A stretch of 64,000 nt of DNA from JAGOEF01 sp029564465 (lineage in GTDB: Bacteria; Bacteroidota; Bacteroidia; Bacteroidales; ML635J-15): assembly GCA_029564465.1 (NCBI GenBank), contig JAKQPY010000225.1, forward strand, positions 1-64,000, given 5' to 3'. The notes under the pieces are model-generated. The model saw nothing but the letters and a program-made list of their open reading frames with translations, did no database searches and was not told the origin of the DNA. The translations under genes and the position numbers were made by a program. Positions 55,525 through 64,000 of the stretch are shown piece by piece. The first letter of the stretch is position 1. Every line of letters begins with the position of its first letter.

Positions 55525-57066
55525 CTAATGCTTGTCTATTTTGAACGTTTTGATAAAGTCCCCGCAAATAACACGAACGGTGTACATGGCCGGACTAACA
55601 TCCGACAGGTTTACCTCCTGCTGAAACATTCCGAAGGTGTTTTCGGTGCGATTTGTCCATAGCATTTTTCCCAGCATATCGTACACCTGTATTGTGGTGG
55701 TTTCGCAATCAAGATTTTCGCCTTTTACATAAAAGAAATCATGGAACGGATTCGGGTAAACCATAATTACTGGAGAGGACTCTTCGTAGCAATAGGCGGT
55801 AACAATATTGCTATACTTAAAGCTTCCATCAATATCAACCAGTTTCAGCCGGTAATATTTGGCCACCGGTTGATTTTTACTGTCGGTAAACCGATAGTCG
55901 AGTACTGCATTGCTGTTTCCTGCTCCTGCCACGAAGCCTATTTTTTCGAAATTAATTCCATCGAGCGATTTCTCGATATCGAAACCATAACTATTGATTT
56001 CGGAAGCGGTTTGCCAGAGCAAATCCACCCCGTTGCCATTACAAATTGAGGCAAAACTCAACAGTTCGATGGGTAATGGGTCTATATTGTTTTTAGAACC
56101 GAAGGTGACGAATTTTGAACCTTTGGCTGAAAAAGGAATGGGTCCCGAAGATATTACTCCTTCGTCGTGCGAAAAACTGGCCAGCCCACCCATGTCAATC
56201 CACATCCCGTCGAAATAGGCCAGCGAAAGGTCGGCAGGGTCGTAATTGGCATCGTTGCCGTCGCAAAGACTGTGAACACAAATTTCGCCCACCCCGTGCG
56301 CATTGTTCTTCCAATGCAGGGTAACACTGGTAAGATCCTGCGATGAGTTTATCACCCAATATTCACGATCACTCACGTGATGCAGGCTTTCGTCCATATT
56401 GCCGCCATGTTCCCACCAGTCGGGCATTCCGGTGTTATCGAAATAGTATTGAATGGTTACCGAAGTCGATACAGATGGAGTTATGTCAACCGGAGCCCAG
56501 ATTACATAATCTTCTGGAGTTAAGTCTCCGTCGAGGTCGCGCGAATTAATATTACCCAGGGGGAACGAAAATGCGGTAGCTCCGTCTTTTTGAACAGCTC
56601 CGTCGATAAATGCAGAACTACTGCCGGCACCACAACTTGATCCGGCCAGAAATATCAGTTTATTGCCATTTCCGTTTACAATCCCATCTGTCAACGTAAG
56701 ACTGCCGGCAATACTCATATCGTCGTTAATTACAATGGCATAGTTTCCTGCGGAATTGTTATTAAAAGTAACATGCCGAAACTGGCTTCCCCCGCTGGTA
56801 ATTATTTGTTGTGTACTACCATTGAAGATTACCGAACTATTGGGACCACTGTTGAAAACTGCGGGTGCCGTATTTGTCCAGTTTCCCGCAATGCTGAGGT
56901 CTGTATTGTAGTAGAACAAGGCTCCACTACCTGTGTTTATCAAATTATTGAATTTGACATAGGTTCCATCGGGAACATGCACCTTTGCGCTGGTGTTGTT
57001 GATAGTTTGGGCTGCAAGAGAGCCACAGACGATCATGAAAGCAATTGCAATAAAAACATTTTTCAT
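55525..57066 (-). CDS. Secreted protein with T9SS sorting domain
   Basis: 513 residues from the ATG at 57066 (MKNVFIAIAFMIVCGSLAAQ). The first half has parallel-beta-type repeats (SVIFNGSTQQIITSGGSQFRH, LTLTDGIVNGNGNKLIFL), common in surface proteins of this phylum. An IG-like part (SYGFDIEKSLDGINFEKIGFV) and the sorting domain (VMVYPNPFHDFFYVKG through YTVRVICGDFIKTF) follow. It is the only member of this four-gene minus-strand series with a T9SS signal. A 123-bp gap separates it from fibre C and 42 bp from fibre B. Function unknown; attachment to a surface structure is possible. Confidence 0.82.
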   Translation of the reverse strand: MKNVFIAIAFMIVCGSLAAQTINNTSAKVHVPDGTYVKFNNLINTGSGALFYYNTDLSIAGNWTNTAPAVFNSGPNSSVIFNGSTQQIITSGGSQFRHVTFNNNSAGNYAIVINDDMSIAGSLTLTDGIVNGNGNKLIFLAGSSCGAGSSSAFIDGAVQKDGATAFSFPLGNINSRDLDGDLTPEDYVIWAPVDITPSVSTSVTIQYYFDNTGMPDWWEHGGNMDESLHHVSDREYWVINSSQDLTSVTLHWKNNAHGVGEICVHSLCDGNDANYDPADLSLAYFDGMWIDMGGLASFSHDEGVISSGPIPFSAKGSKFVTFGSKNNIDPLPIELLSFASICNGNGVDLLWQTASEINSYGFDIEKSLDGINFEKIGFVAGAGNSNAVLDYRFTDSKNQPVAKYYRLKLVDIDGSFKYSNIVTAYCYEESSPVIMVYPNPFHDFFYVKGENLDCETTTIQVYDMLGKMLWTNRTENTFGMFQQEVNLSDVSPAMYTVRVICGDFIKTFKIDKH

Positions 57067-57189
57067 ATCAGTTACTTTATAGGTATTTCTTATCATAAAT
57101 TATTTGAACTTAAAAAATTGAAACTAATGACCCTAATATACCTCTCCCTTTTTAAACATTACCCATGCTTTAGCCCCAGCAGTACCTTG

Positions 57190-60100
57190 TTAGGAGAGAA
57201 AAACTCCAAAATCGCCAGAACCTCCATTGCTACCACTATCATAAGCCTGTCCGCTGGTGGATGATACTCTTGCAAAATTACCTCTAGTAACAGCAGAGTT
57301 GACAACCACTTCGGTGATACCTGCTACTGCAATACGTATTGGTTGACCGGCTGCTGTGGTTGTGTTTACGGCAATTCCTATCACATTTTCGCTGGCGGAA
57401 CCTGCCTTTACAACGCGAAGGTCAGTGGCACTCGAAGGCATAACAATACTACCAGCCTCAATAGCTGCATCAGAAGTAAGTGTAATGCAAAATGCATTTT
57501 GATTGACGTTAATATTCCCCGCAACATCAAGTTTTTCTTGTGGGCTTGTAGTTCCAATTCCAATATTGCCGCCACTGCCGATACGCATTTTTTCAGACAG
57601 ATTTGAATCGCCGGACCCGGTTGCTGTAGTCTCCTGTGTATAAAAAGCCAATTCTGTGCCCTGCGATAATGCAGAACAGCAAATATTGGTTCTAATTGCC
57701 GATATTTTTGCTCCCGTAAAATTGCTTACGACATCTCGATATCCTGCAAACCGGATTGCCAATTCTGGTTGTGCCCCTGACCCATCCCAACCAAGCCTAT
57801 CGTTGTGATTACCAATCATAATACCATCTCCATTTCCAGATCCAACATGAAGCTTATAGGCTGGGATCGTAGTTCCTACTCCAACATTTCCATCAGGATT
57901 AATGTACATTCTTTCGTTATATCCGGATACATTGTTAATGTCACCAACTCCTGCATTATTGTAGGTTTGAAAACTTAAGGCGGGGGCACGAAGCGTAATT
58001 TGGTCAACTCCTGCACCATTGACAGGATCGTTTGCGTGAAACAAAATCAGCTCTGTTTTTTCGTTAGCAGCCCCCTGACCAGACGGAACAGTACGTGCCG
58101 TAATTACCGGGGCCGGATCACCAGTGGGTGCTGTAAAAGTGTAGGTGGCAGCATTGGCAGTACCGCTGATCCATAGATTTGCACTTTGCGCAGATGTATA
58201 TTGATTTTGTATGTAGTTGCCACTACCAGATGCAACCGCGTAATAACTCCCATGCTGTCCATCAAGCAAATCAGCATTGAGGTTTGAAACCATAGTAGTA
58301 TTTCCAACTGAATAAAATTGACCGGTAACATTAAAACCACCTTGAACATTCAGGTAATCCCATACTTTGATTTCACGCCCGCGCCCACTGTTACCAGCAA
58401 TGTTATTCCCAACAATCATTAAAGCCTTGTAACTTCCATTATCGCTGATGATGTGGCCATAGGTAGCGCCCCCGTCAGACCAGTTATTTGCACTAATTCG
58501 GAGCCCGCCAGCATTACCCGACATATCCAGAGTACGATTTGAACCCGTAAATGTTCCATAAAGATATGCGCCACCGTCTTTAATTTGAATATTGCCTGCT
58601 CCTGATGTAGGATATCCGGGTTGCAAAATCATCCCTCCGGCAGGCTGAATATACAAATCGTTTGTACCACGAATGAATTGTGCGGTTCCGGCCCAAATTT
58701 CCAAATATCTGGTGTCAACATACGAAGGGTCGTTAAATCGGGATATTCCAAGGATATCAAGTTTTTGAGCGGGGTTTGTTTTTCCAATACCCACGTTCCC
58801 CGATGCATCAATCCTTAATCTTTCAGTGTCGTTGTTGGTAGATATAGAAATAAAACCTCCAGTAGTACTTCCTCCTCTGTGGAATCGGATAAATGCATTG
58901 TCGGTTGTTCCGCTATAGGCTAAACCAAATTTTGAAGTAATATCACCGCTGTTGTTGGTTGTTACGCCTTTTTTGTTTACAATCCAAAAATTGACGTCGC
59001 CAATGGCTCTGCCCAATACTGTTTCTAACGCACCCGCTGTTGCCGATGGGTTGATTATGTGCAGTGTAGCCGAGGGAGATGCAGTTCCAATACCCACATT
59101 GGTTCCGTTATCAAAGATTTGAGAAATTCCTTGTGTATTGGTACCTGTCCATTTAGCAACATAGTTGGTCGTACCTGTGCCCGAAATCAGGCCAAATCCT
59201 GCCGCAGTATTTGTTGAAAGAACACCCGTTGCATCGGCCACCACAATACGGGTACCCGTACCTGCCAATGCGCTGAACCGATTGGTGCCTGTAGTGTATA
59301 ATGTAGCAATATTACTTGTACTTGCCGGATCTAAATAGTACCCGGTGTTGTCGCGATCATAAAATATGCTTGCACGGACATCGTTTAAAATGCTGACTGA
59401 ACGTGGTTGTAGATAAAAACCGGTATTTGCGGCATCATAAAAAATATTAGCCCTAAAATCATTGGTGATACTGGTGCTTGCCGGATCGATATAATAACTG
59501 GTATTTCCTAAATCATAGAAAATATTGGCACGCATGTCGTTTGTGACACTGGTACTTGCAGGGTCAATGAAAAAACTAGTGTTGCTTTGATCATATAAAA
59601 TACTGACCGCAGCAGCCCCATTCACATGAAGGGGAAACGATGGTGATGAAGTGCCAATTCCTACATTCGCTGTATTATTATTGTAAATATTATTTCCGTT
59701 AACCGACCACACACTGTTTAGTGTGCTGCCAGCCCAGCTTAAACCGTTGCCTGCTGTAAAAAGGGATGAAGCGGCCGAAACTCCCAGGTTTCCATTGGCA
59801 TCAACGCGCAGAAAACCATTGGTGTAATTGGCAAATCGAACGGTTCCTGTGGTGTGTAACTGAGCAGTGGGTGATGAAACACCAATACCGGTGTTGCCCG
59901 AAATGTAGAAAAGGCCATTAAAATATCCTGCCCATCCTCCTGCACTAACGCCATATACCCCATAAATTCCACCTGTACCATAAACTCCATAGCTCCCACC
60001 ATCTCCGTAAACTCCATAAGCTCCTCCGGACCCATATAAACCATAGTTACCGCTACCATATACGCCATAAGTGCCGCTACCATATAGACCCCTGTTGTTT

Positions 60101-60576
60101 CCGGCATCAGCAATTACTGCCGCAGTGGTGCCATTTGTAAAATACCCGGTGCCTGTAACATGTAACTTATACGAAGGGGATGTGGTTCCAATCCCCACAT
60201 TGGTTCCATTATCAAAAATCTGAGAGTTCCCCAAAGAATTTGCCCCAGTAAACTTGGAAACATAATTCTGTGTCCCCGTAACATCAAGCCCGGTGCTGAT
60301 CTTGGTCCACACGGTTCCATTAAAAAAATAGAATCCTGGTTGGTTATCAGTCTGATAAATTAATAAACCATTGGCCGGAGCAACCAGATTCCCCCGTTGA
60401 ACAAAGCTCAGCCGGGGTATCAACATCCCCCCCGACGTTGATTGTACATCGAGCATGGCGGAAGCATCGGCCGGATTACCACTTGTGTTGATGGCTACAC
60501 CCTGCGAAAAAGCTGTTGTGGAAAAGATTCCCGTTACAACCAGCGATATGAAGAGAATTCGGTAGAAGTTTCTCAT
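57190..60576 (-). CDS. Giant secreted tail-fibre-like repeat protein C with capsid-cement-like C-terminus
   Basis: 1128 residues from the ATG at 60576, with signal peptide MRNFYRILFISLVVTGIFSTTAFSQ. The N-terminal module (GVAINTSGNPADASAMLD, LIPRLSFVQRGNL) is near that of fibre B. Then come a Gly-Tyr stretch (YGSGNYGLYGSGGAYGVYG), VGIGTSSPS shaft units, four 26-residue units of the IFYDLGNTSYYIDPASTS type, and further shaft. The last 105 residues (EAGSIVMPSSATDLRVVKAG, IGIAVNTTTAAGQPIRIAVAG) resemble DUF2190 phage head-decoration proteins. No T9SS domain or S74 chaperone was found. A likely -7 element lies 22 bp ahead. Confidence 0.75.
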   Translation of the reverse strand: MRNFYRILFISLVVTGIFSTTAFSQGVAINTSGNPADASAMLDVQSTSGGMLIPRLSFVQRGNLVAPANGLLIYQTDNQPGFYFFNGTVWTKISTGLDVTGTQNYVSKFTGANSLGNSQIFDNGTNVGIGTTSPSYKLHVTGTGYFTNGTTAAVIADAGNNRGLYGSGTYGVYGSGNYGLYGSGGAYGVYGDGGSYGVYGTGGIYGVYGVSAGGWAGYFNGLFYISGNTGIGVSSPTAQLHTTGTVRFANYTNGFLRVDANGNLGVSAASSLFTAGNGLSWAGSTLNSVWSVNGNNIYNNNTANVGIGTSSPSFPLHVNGAAAVSILYDQSNTSFFIDPASTSVTNDMRANIFYDLGNTSYYIDPASTSITNDFRANIFYDAANTGFYLQPRSVSILNDVRASIFYDRDNTGYYLDPASTSNIATLYTTGTNRFSALAGTGTRIVVADATGVLSTNTAAGFGLISGTGTTNYVAKWTGTNTQGISQIFDNGTNVGIGTASPSATLHIINPSATAGALETVLGRAIGDVNFWIVNKKGVTTNNSGDITSKFGLAYSGTTDNAFIRFHRGGSTTGGFISISTNNDTERLRIDASGNVGIGKTNPAQKLDILGISRFNDPSYVDTRYLEIWAGTAQFIRGTNDLYIQPAGGMILQPGYPTSGAGNIQIKDGGAYLYGTFTGSNRTLDMSGNAGGLRISANNWSDGGATYGHIISDNGSYKALMIVGNNIAGNSGRGREIKVWDYLNVQGGFNVTGQFYSVGNTTMVSNLNADLLDGQHGSYYAVASGSGNYIQNQYTSAQSANLWISGTANAATYTFTAPTGDPAPVITARTVPSGQGAANEKTELILFHANDPVNGAGVDQITLRAPALSFQTYNNAGVGDINNVSGYNERMYINPDGNVGVGTTIPAYKLHVGSGNGDGIMIGNHNDRLGWDGSGAQPELAIRFAGYRDVVSNFTGAKISAIRTNICCSALSQGTELAFYTQETTATGSGDSNLSEKMRIGSGGNIGIGTTSPQEKLDVAGNINVNQNAFCITLTSDAAIEAGSIVMPSSATDLRVVKAGSASENVIGIAVNTTTAAGQPIRIAVAGITEVVVNSAVTRGNFARVSSTSGQAYDSGSNGGSGDFGVFLS
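59290..59601 (-). repeat. Four tandem 78-bp units inside fibre C
   Basis: Units at 59524-59601, 59446-59523, 59368-59445 and 59290-59367 encode 26-residue repeats of the form I-F/L-Y-D-x-x-N-T-x-Y/F-x-I/L-D/Q-P-x-S-x-S. They are diverged at the DNA level but keep phase exactly. Confidence 0.85.
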
Positions 60577-60598
60577 GAGCAAAATTTTAGTTAACTAC

Positions 60599-60606
60599 CA
60601 AAGTTA
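60599..60606 (-). promoter_or_regulatory. Putative -7 promoter element for fibre C
   Basis: The minus strand reads TAACTTTG (TAnnTTTG), 22 bp ahead of the ATG at 60576. No clear -33 element. Confidence 0.45.
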
Positions 60607-61244
60607 ATACATTAAATCTCTGAATAAACTGTAATAAGGCTTAAATATACAAATGAAAAACGCATTTAATAGTAAAACCTGATTGCATATCATTGATTAA
60701 TTGTAATTTTTAAATGAATTGACCTTTTAATTTGTGGGTTTTAACCGGATGTTTATTTTAAAACCATTGTAAAATCAGGCATTACCCTATAACAAATACA
60801 AAAAACAGAGTTAATGTTTGCTGTTTTTTGAGGAGCACATTTTTAAAATCTTAGCAGTAAGCCAATTTATGACTGATTCAACAATGTAATATTATAAATA
60901 CAAAGTGCGTATATTAGAGAATTTGACATTTAGAAATGAGTCCTGCAAATTGGATGCCGATTAGCGAAGCAATTTTCGCAACATTTTGCTGCACTGATAG
61001 CAATTTTGATGCTCTGGTTAATGCTTTCTAAAGCAACAATAACATGTTTTACACCCAATTACTCAACACTTTTTCAGCAATATCCTTTCATTATACCAGA
61101 AGTTTACTCAACTTCATCGCCCGAATTTATTTTGGAATAGTATTTTTAGAAGCAATGGAAATGTTTAGTTTTGTTGGTTATTTGGCTTACTTATCTGCAA
61201 AACATTTGTAGCTGGGGAGTCGAAGTTTTAAAAATTATTTTGAT
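60607..61244. other. Long AT-rich intergenic region, no gene recognised
   Basis: 638 bp between the fibre cluster and the polysaccharide genes. All six frames are broken by many stops, no tRNA or repeat was seen, and no strong hairpin with a T tract. Two stretches (about 60940-61020 and 61045-61200) have somewhat protein-like composition but no openable frame, so a decayed gene or an untranslated leader of the polysaccharide locus is possible. Confidence 0.5.
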
Positions 61245-62726
61245 TTGACAGAATCTCTTAAACAAAAGGCAATTGCCGGAACTAAATGGAAAACCTCATT
61301 AAATATTGGCAGGTATTTAATGAGTTTTGCACTTTCAATTATTTTAGCCCGATTACTTGAAGTTAGAGAGTTCGGTCTGATTGGAATGGTTGCTATTCTT
61401 TCGGTCATTGCGCAAATATTTATTGACTCAGGTTTATCACAAGCGGTAATACGACAAAAAGAAATAGGAGAAAAAGACTACGACACCGTATTTTATTTCA
61501 ATATTGCCATCAGTGGTTTATTTTACATCTTATTCTTTTTTACAGCCCCCCTGGTTGCACAATTTTACAATGAACCAATTCTGATACCAGTTACAAGATG
61601 GATTACTTTGGTTTTTTTAATCAACTCTTTTGGTACTATACAAAATTCGATATTGGTTAGAGAGATTAAATTTAAACAACAGGCATTATGTAATTTTGCC
61701 GGACTGGGTGTGTCGGTAATTATAGCTGCAATTATGGCTTTAAAAGGTTTTGGGGTATATAGCATTGTAGCCCAAGCATTATCGCAGGCACTGATAACCA
61801 ATTCTCTTTTTTGGATAACTTCCGATTGGAGACCAAAACACCGTTTTAGCACCGAAAGCTTTAAAAAGTTATGGGCTTTTGCTTCCAATATTTTAGCAAC
61901 CAACATTGTGGTAAGAATCATCGAGAATATTGACAAAGTGCTAATTGCCAAAGTTTTTTCAGCTACTCAACTGGGTTATTATGTTAAAGCAAGGAGTTCA
62001 ACCGATGCCAATCAGATAATATTTACCGAAACATTAAACGCCACATCTTTTGCTGTAATGGTAAAAGGGAATCGCAGCAAAGAAGAACTAAAACGGTATC
62101 ACATGTTATTTTTTACTGTGGGTACCTATGTGTTTGTTCCCATTGTATTTGGTTTTATGGCAATTGCTGAAGCTTTTATTGTTGTTCTTTATTCAGCCAA
62201 ATGGTTACCATCGGTTCCGATTGCTCAAATAATAGCTCTAATAGGGATCTCATATTTTTTAGACGCCTTGTTTTTGCAAACGGTAATGGTTGAAGGCAAA
62301 GGACGATTGTACTTCTGGCTTAAGTCCGGAAAAAAATTGCTGACACTTTTGTCAATACCTGTTGGTGTTTTCATGGGTTTCTACCCTTTTATATGGAGCT
62401 TGGTTGTAATTAATTTTGTTGGACTAATCCTGAATTTTATTTTTGTGGGCAAAATGCTAAATATTCCATGGTATATGTACCTCAAGTTTTTATTTAAACC
62501 GTTTTTATTGGGTGGAATCATGGGGGGGCTGGTGTATTTAATTTCATTATTGCCCATGGCTCATTATTCCATCACATTAGTCCTGCAACTTTTCGCGGGA
62601 TTTGTGATTTATATTACACTATCTAAAATATTTAAAATTAAAGAGTATTTTTATGTTAAAGATATTGTGATTGAACAAACGACAAAAATTAAGTTTATTC
62701 AGAGAATAATTAGGAAAATTTTATAA
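61245..62726 (+). CDS. Wzx-like polysaccharide flippase (MOP superfamily)
   Basis: 493 residues from a TTG at 61245 (MTESLKQKAIAGTKWKT), the only start that keeps the typical N-terminus of PST-type exporters. About 12-14 membrane segments are seen. The early LLEVREFGLIGMVAIL and SGLSQAVIRQKE motifs are typical of lipopolysaccharide/O-antigen and teichuronic-acid exporters (Polysacc_synt family). It should flip lipid-linked repeat units across the inner membrane. It is the first gene of a plus-strand surface-polysaccharide locus and is AT-richer than most of the window. Confidence 0.88.
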   Translation: MTESLKQKAIAGTKWKTSLNIGRYLMSFALSIILARLLEVREFGLIGMVAILSVIAQIFIDSGLSQAVIRQKEIGEKDYDTVFYFNIAISGLFYILFFFTAPLVAQFYNEPILIPVTRWITLVFLINSFGTIQNSILVREIKFKQQALCNFAGLGVSVIIAAIMALKGFGVYSIVAQALSQALITNSLFWITSDWRPKHRFSTESFKKLWAFASNILATNIVVRIIENIDKVLIAKVFSATQLGYYVKARSSTDANQIIFTETLNATSFAVMVKGNRSKEELKRYHMLFFTVGTYVFVPIVFGFMAIAEAFIVVLYSAKWLPSVPIAQIIALIGISYFLDALFLQTVMVEGKGRLYFWLKSGKKLLTLLSIPVGVFMGFYPFIWSLVVINFVGLILNFIFVGKMLNIPWYMYLKFLFKPFLLGGIMGGLVYLISLLPMAHYSITLVLQLFAGFVIYITLSKIFKIKEYFYVKDIVIEQTTKIKFIQRIIRKIL

Positions 62727-62735
62727 GATAAAAAA

Positions 62736-63146
62736 ATGCTTTTTAATAGTATAGATTTTGCCATATTCTTGCCAATAGTTTTTGTTTTATATTGGTTTGT
62801 TACCACCAAAAGCCTGAAGCTGCAAAATATACTAATCGTTGTTGCCAGTTATGTTTTTTACGGCTGGTGGGATTGGCGGTTTTTATCGTTGTTGCTCTTT
62901 AGTACGTTGGTTGATTATGTTATTGGCAGGCTACAAATCAGAGAACAAAATGAAGAGTACTTTTTAAATGAGAATGCTTTCCAACAACTTGTAAAACAAA
63001 GATATTCAGGTGTTGTATTTCTTGATTTTAGCAATTTTTATTTACCGGACTCTTGTTACAAAGACTATCGGCATCTTAATTATTATGGGTCTTTGGTTTT
63101 TTCAAAAAAGTTTAATAACTTTATATCTGATAGTTTAATTAATTAG
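62736..63146 (+). pseudogene. Fusion remnant: MBOAT acyltransferase N-terminus joined to SGNH-type C-terminus
   Basis: 136 residues. Residues 1 to about 67 (MLFNSIDFAIFLPIVFVLYW, then NILIVVASYVFYGWWDWRF and STLVDYVIG) are the N-terminal membrane part of MBOAT/AlgI-type O-acyltransferases, which are normally near 480 residues. From about residue 70 the sequence is soluble and ends FYLPDSCYKDYRHLNYYGSLVFSKKFN, typical of the end of the SGNH/AlgX-like protein that often follows such acyltransferases. The simplest reading is an in-frame deletion between two neighbouring genes, leaving no catalytic histidine from either. It lies 9 bp after wzx and may still be translated. Confidence 0.7.
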
Positions 63147-63153
63147 CGTTATT

Positions 63154-64000
63154 ATGATTCCTGTAACAAAATCTTTTATACCCCCAATCGAAGAATATGC
63201 TGCTATTGTTAAAAGAGCATTCGAAAATGGCTGGTTAACAAATCGGGGTGAGCTAATAATTGAACTAGAGCACAAAATTAAAGAGTATTTACAAACTGAT
63301 AATATTCTTATTACAAACAATGGAACCATTGCGTTGCAAATAGCAATAAAGCTATTAGGGAGTGGGGGGGAAATTATTACTACACCCTTTAGTTATATTG
63401 CCACTACATCTGCCATAATATGGGAAAACTGTACCCCAGTTTTTGTGGATATCCACCCCGATTATTTAACAATCGACGAAACAAAAATTGAGGAAGCAAT
63501 TACTCCGAAAACCACCTGTATTTTAGCAACTCATGTTTACGGGAACCCATGCAATGTGGAAGTTATTGAGAAAATTGCACAGAAACATGGTTTGTATGTT
63601 ATTTACGATGCCGCTCACTGTTTTGGGGTGAAATACAAAAATGTGAGTGTTTTTAATTTTGGTGATATAAGCATAAGCAGTTTTCATGCAACCAAGTTGT
63701 TTCATACAGGCGAAGGCGGCGCAATATTTTGCAATATTAAAGAACTCGGGCATAAAATCTATTATAGTCATAATTTCGGGCATAATGGCCCCTTAGAATT
63801 CCACGGATTAGGTATAAATGCAAAGAACTCTGAATTAAATGCTGCCATGGGTTTGGCGGTTTTGCCATATATTAATGATATAATCAATGAAAGAAAACGG
63901 GTTTGCACCAATTATGATACGCATTTGGATTTGAGTAAGGTAAAAAAACTGAAGCTTAGAGAAAACACCGAGTGGAATTATATATATTATCCAATTATTT
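63154..64000 (+). CDS. DegT/DnrJ/EryC1/StrS-family PLP sugar aminotransferase (3' end off window)
   Basis: At least 282 residues from the ATG at 63154; the frame is open to the right edge. The family start (IPVTKSFIPPIEEYAAIVKRAFENGWLTNRG) and TNNGTIALQIAIKLLG are clear. PLP-site features are YDAAHCFGV near 150 and the catalytic lysine in SSFHATKLFHTGEGGA near 172. Such enzymes transaminate nucleotide-linked ketosugars to make aminosugars for O-antigen or capsule. It starts 7 bp after the MBOAT/SGNH remnant, continuing the same locus. Confidence 0.93.
   Translation, partial: MIPVTKSFIPPIEEYAAIVKRAFENGWLTNRGELIIELEHKIKEYLQTDNILITNNGTIALQIAIKLLGSGGEIITTPFSYIATTSAIIWENCTPVFVDIHPDYLTIDETKIEEAITPKTTCILATHVYGNPCNVEVIEKIAQKHGLYVIYDAAHCFGVKYKNVSVFNFGDISISSFHATKLFHTGEGGAIFCNIKELGHKIYYSHNFGHNGPLEFHGLGINAKNSELNAAMGLAVLPYINDIINERKRVCTNYDTHLDLSKVKKLKLRENTEWNYIYYPII

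Noticed and set aside
48900..60576. A prophage or phage-derived tailocin
   Set aside because: Only fibre-like genes are present; there is no capsid, portal, terminase, sheath, baseplate, lysis or integrase gene in the window, and each fibre has its own signal peptide.

Overview
The window looks like a chromosomal segment of a Bacteroidota bacterium, probably Bacteroidales-like. Several things point there: many secreted proteins end in the type IX secretion (T9SS) C-terminal sorting domain; upstream regions carry the Bacteroidota -7 element TAnnTTTG; lipoproteins of Bacteroidota-restricted families are present (DUF4837, DUF5689); there is a TonB-dependent receptor; and purine-rich Shine-Dalgarno sites are not a regular feature. 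I saw no rRNA, tRNA, CRISPR array, intact insertion sequence or prophage.

Layout. 1-8.3 kb: a truncated T9SS cargo protein, a secreted beta-propeller-like protein, fructose-1,6-bisphosphatase diverging from a DAHP synthase/chorismate mutase fusion, a pair of 109-bp direct repeats, glutamyl-tRNA synthetase, and an FG-GAP T9SS protein. 8.3-13.3 kb: a minus-strand block of dapD, glycosyltransferase, tsaC, a leucine-rich-repeat lipoprotein, a DUF4837 lipoprotein and a SixA-like phosphatase. 13.5-22.2 kb: a DUF2271 T9SS protein, then dnaE-trxA-sufE-DUF59 on the minus strand, a secreted M1 aminopeptidase and an AlkD-like protein. 22.4-31.1 kb: an M16 protease, peptidase E, a MORN/YwqK-repeat protein, ruvB and a second secreted M1 peptidase. 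31.1-35.6 kb: an AT-richer stretch with a DUF115-like protein, a T9SS protein, a methyltransferase and a Na+/Ca2+ exchanger. 35.7-48.8 kb: a DUF5689 lipoprotein with its TonB-dependent receptor, an isoaspartyl peptidase, ribD with a CPBP protease, an ABC-type permease with rbfA, and a Pif1-like helicase.

48.9-60.6 kb is the most unusual part. Three very large secreted proteins (about 985-1180 residues) are built like phage tail fibres, with many VGIGTTSP-type shaft repeats. All three have a signal peptide and an N-terminal module of one common family, but each has a different C-terminal end. A T9SS cargo protein sits among them. They lack a recognisable T9SS sorting domain and an S74 intramolecular chaperone. 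One ends in what looks like a phage capsid-cement (DUF2190-like) domain, and one holds a recently homogenised 294-bp internal repeat.

61.2-64 kb begins a surface-polysaccharide locus: a Wzx-like flippase, a deletion-scar ORF joining the start of an MBOAT acyltransferase to the end of an SGNH-type protein, and a DegT-family sugar aminotransferase running off the window. The fibre cluster next to a polysaccharide locus suggests, as inference only, a variable cell-surface region. The rest is mostly housekeeping metabolism, protein export cargo and peptidases.
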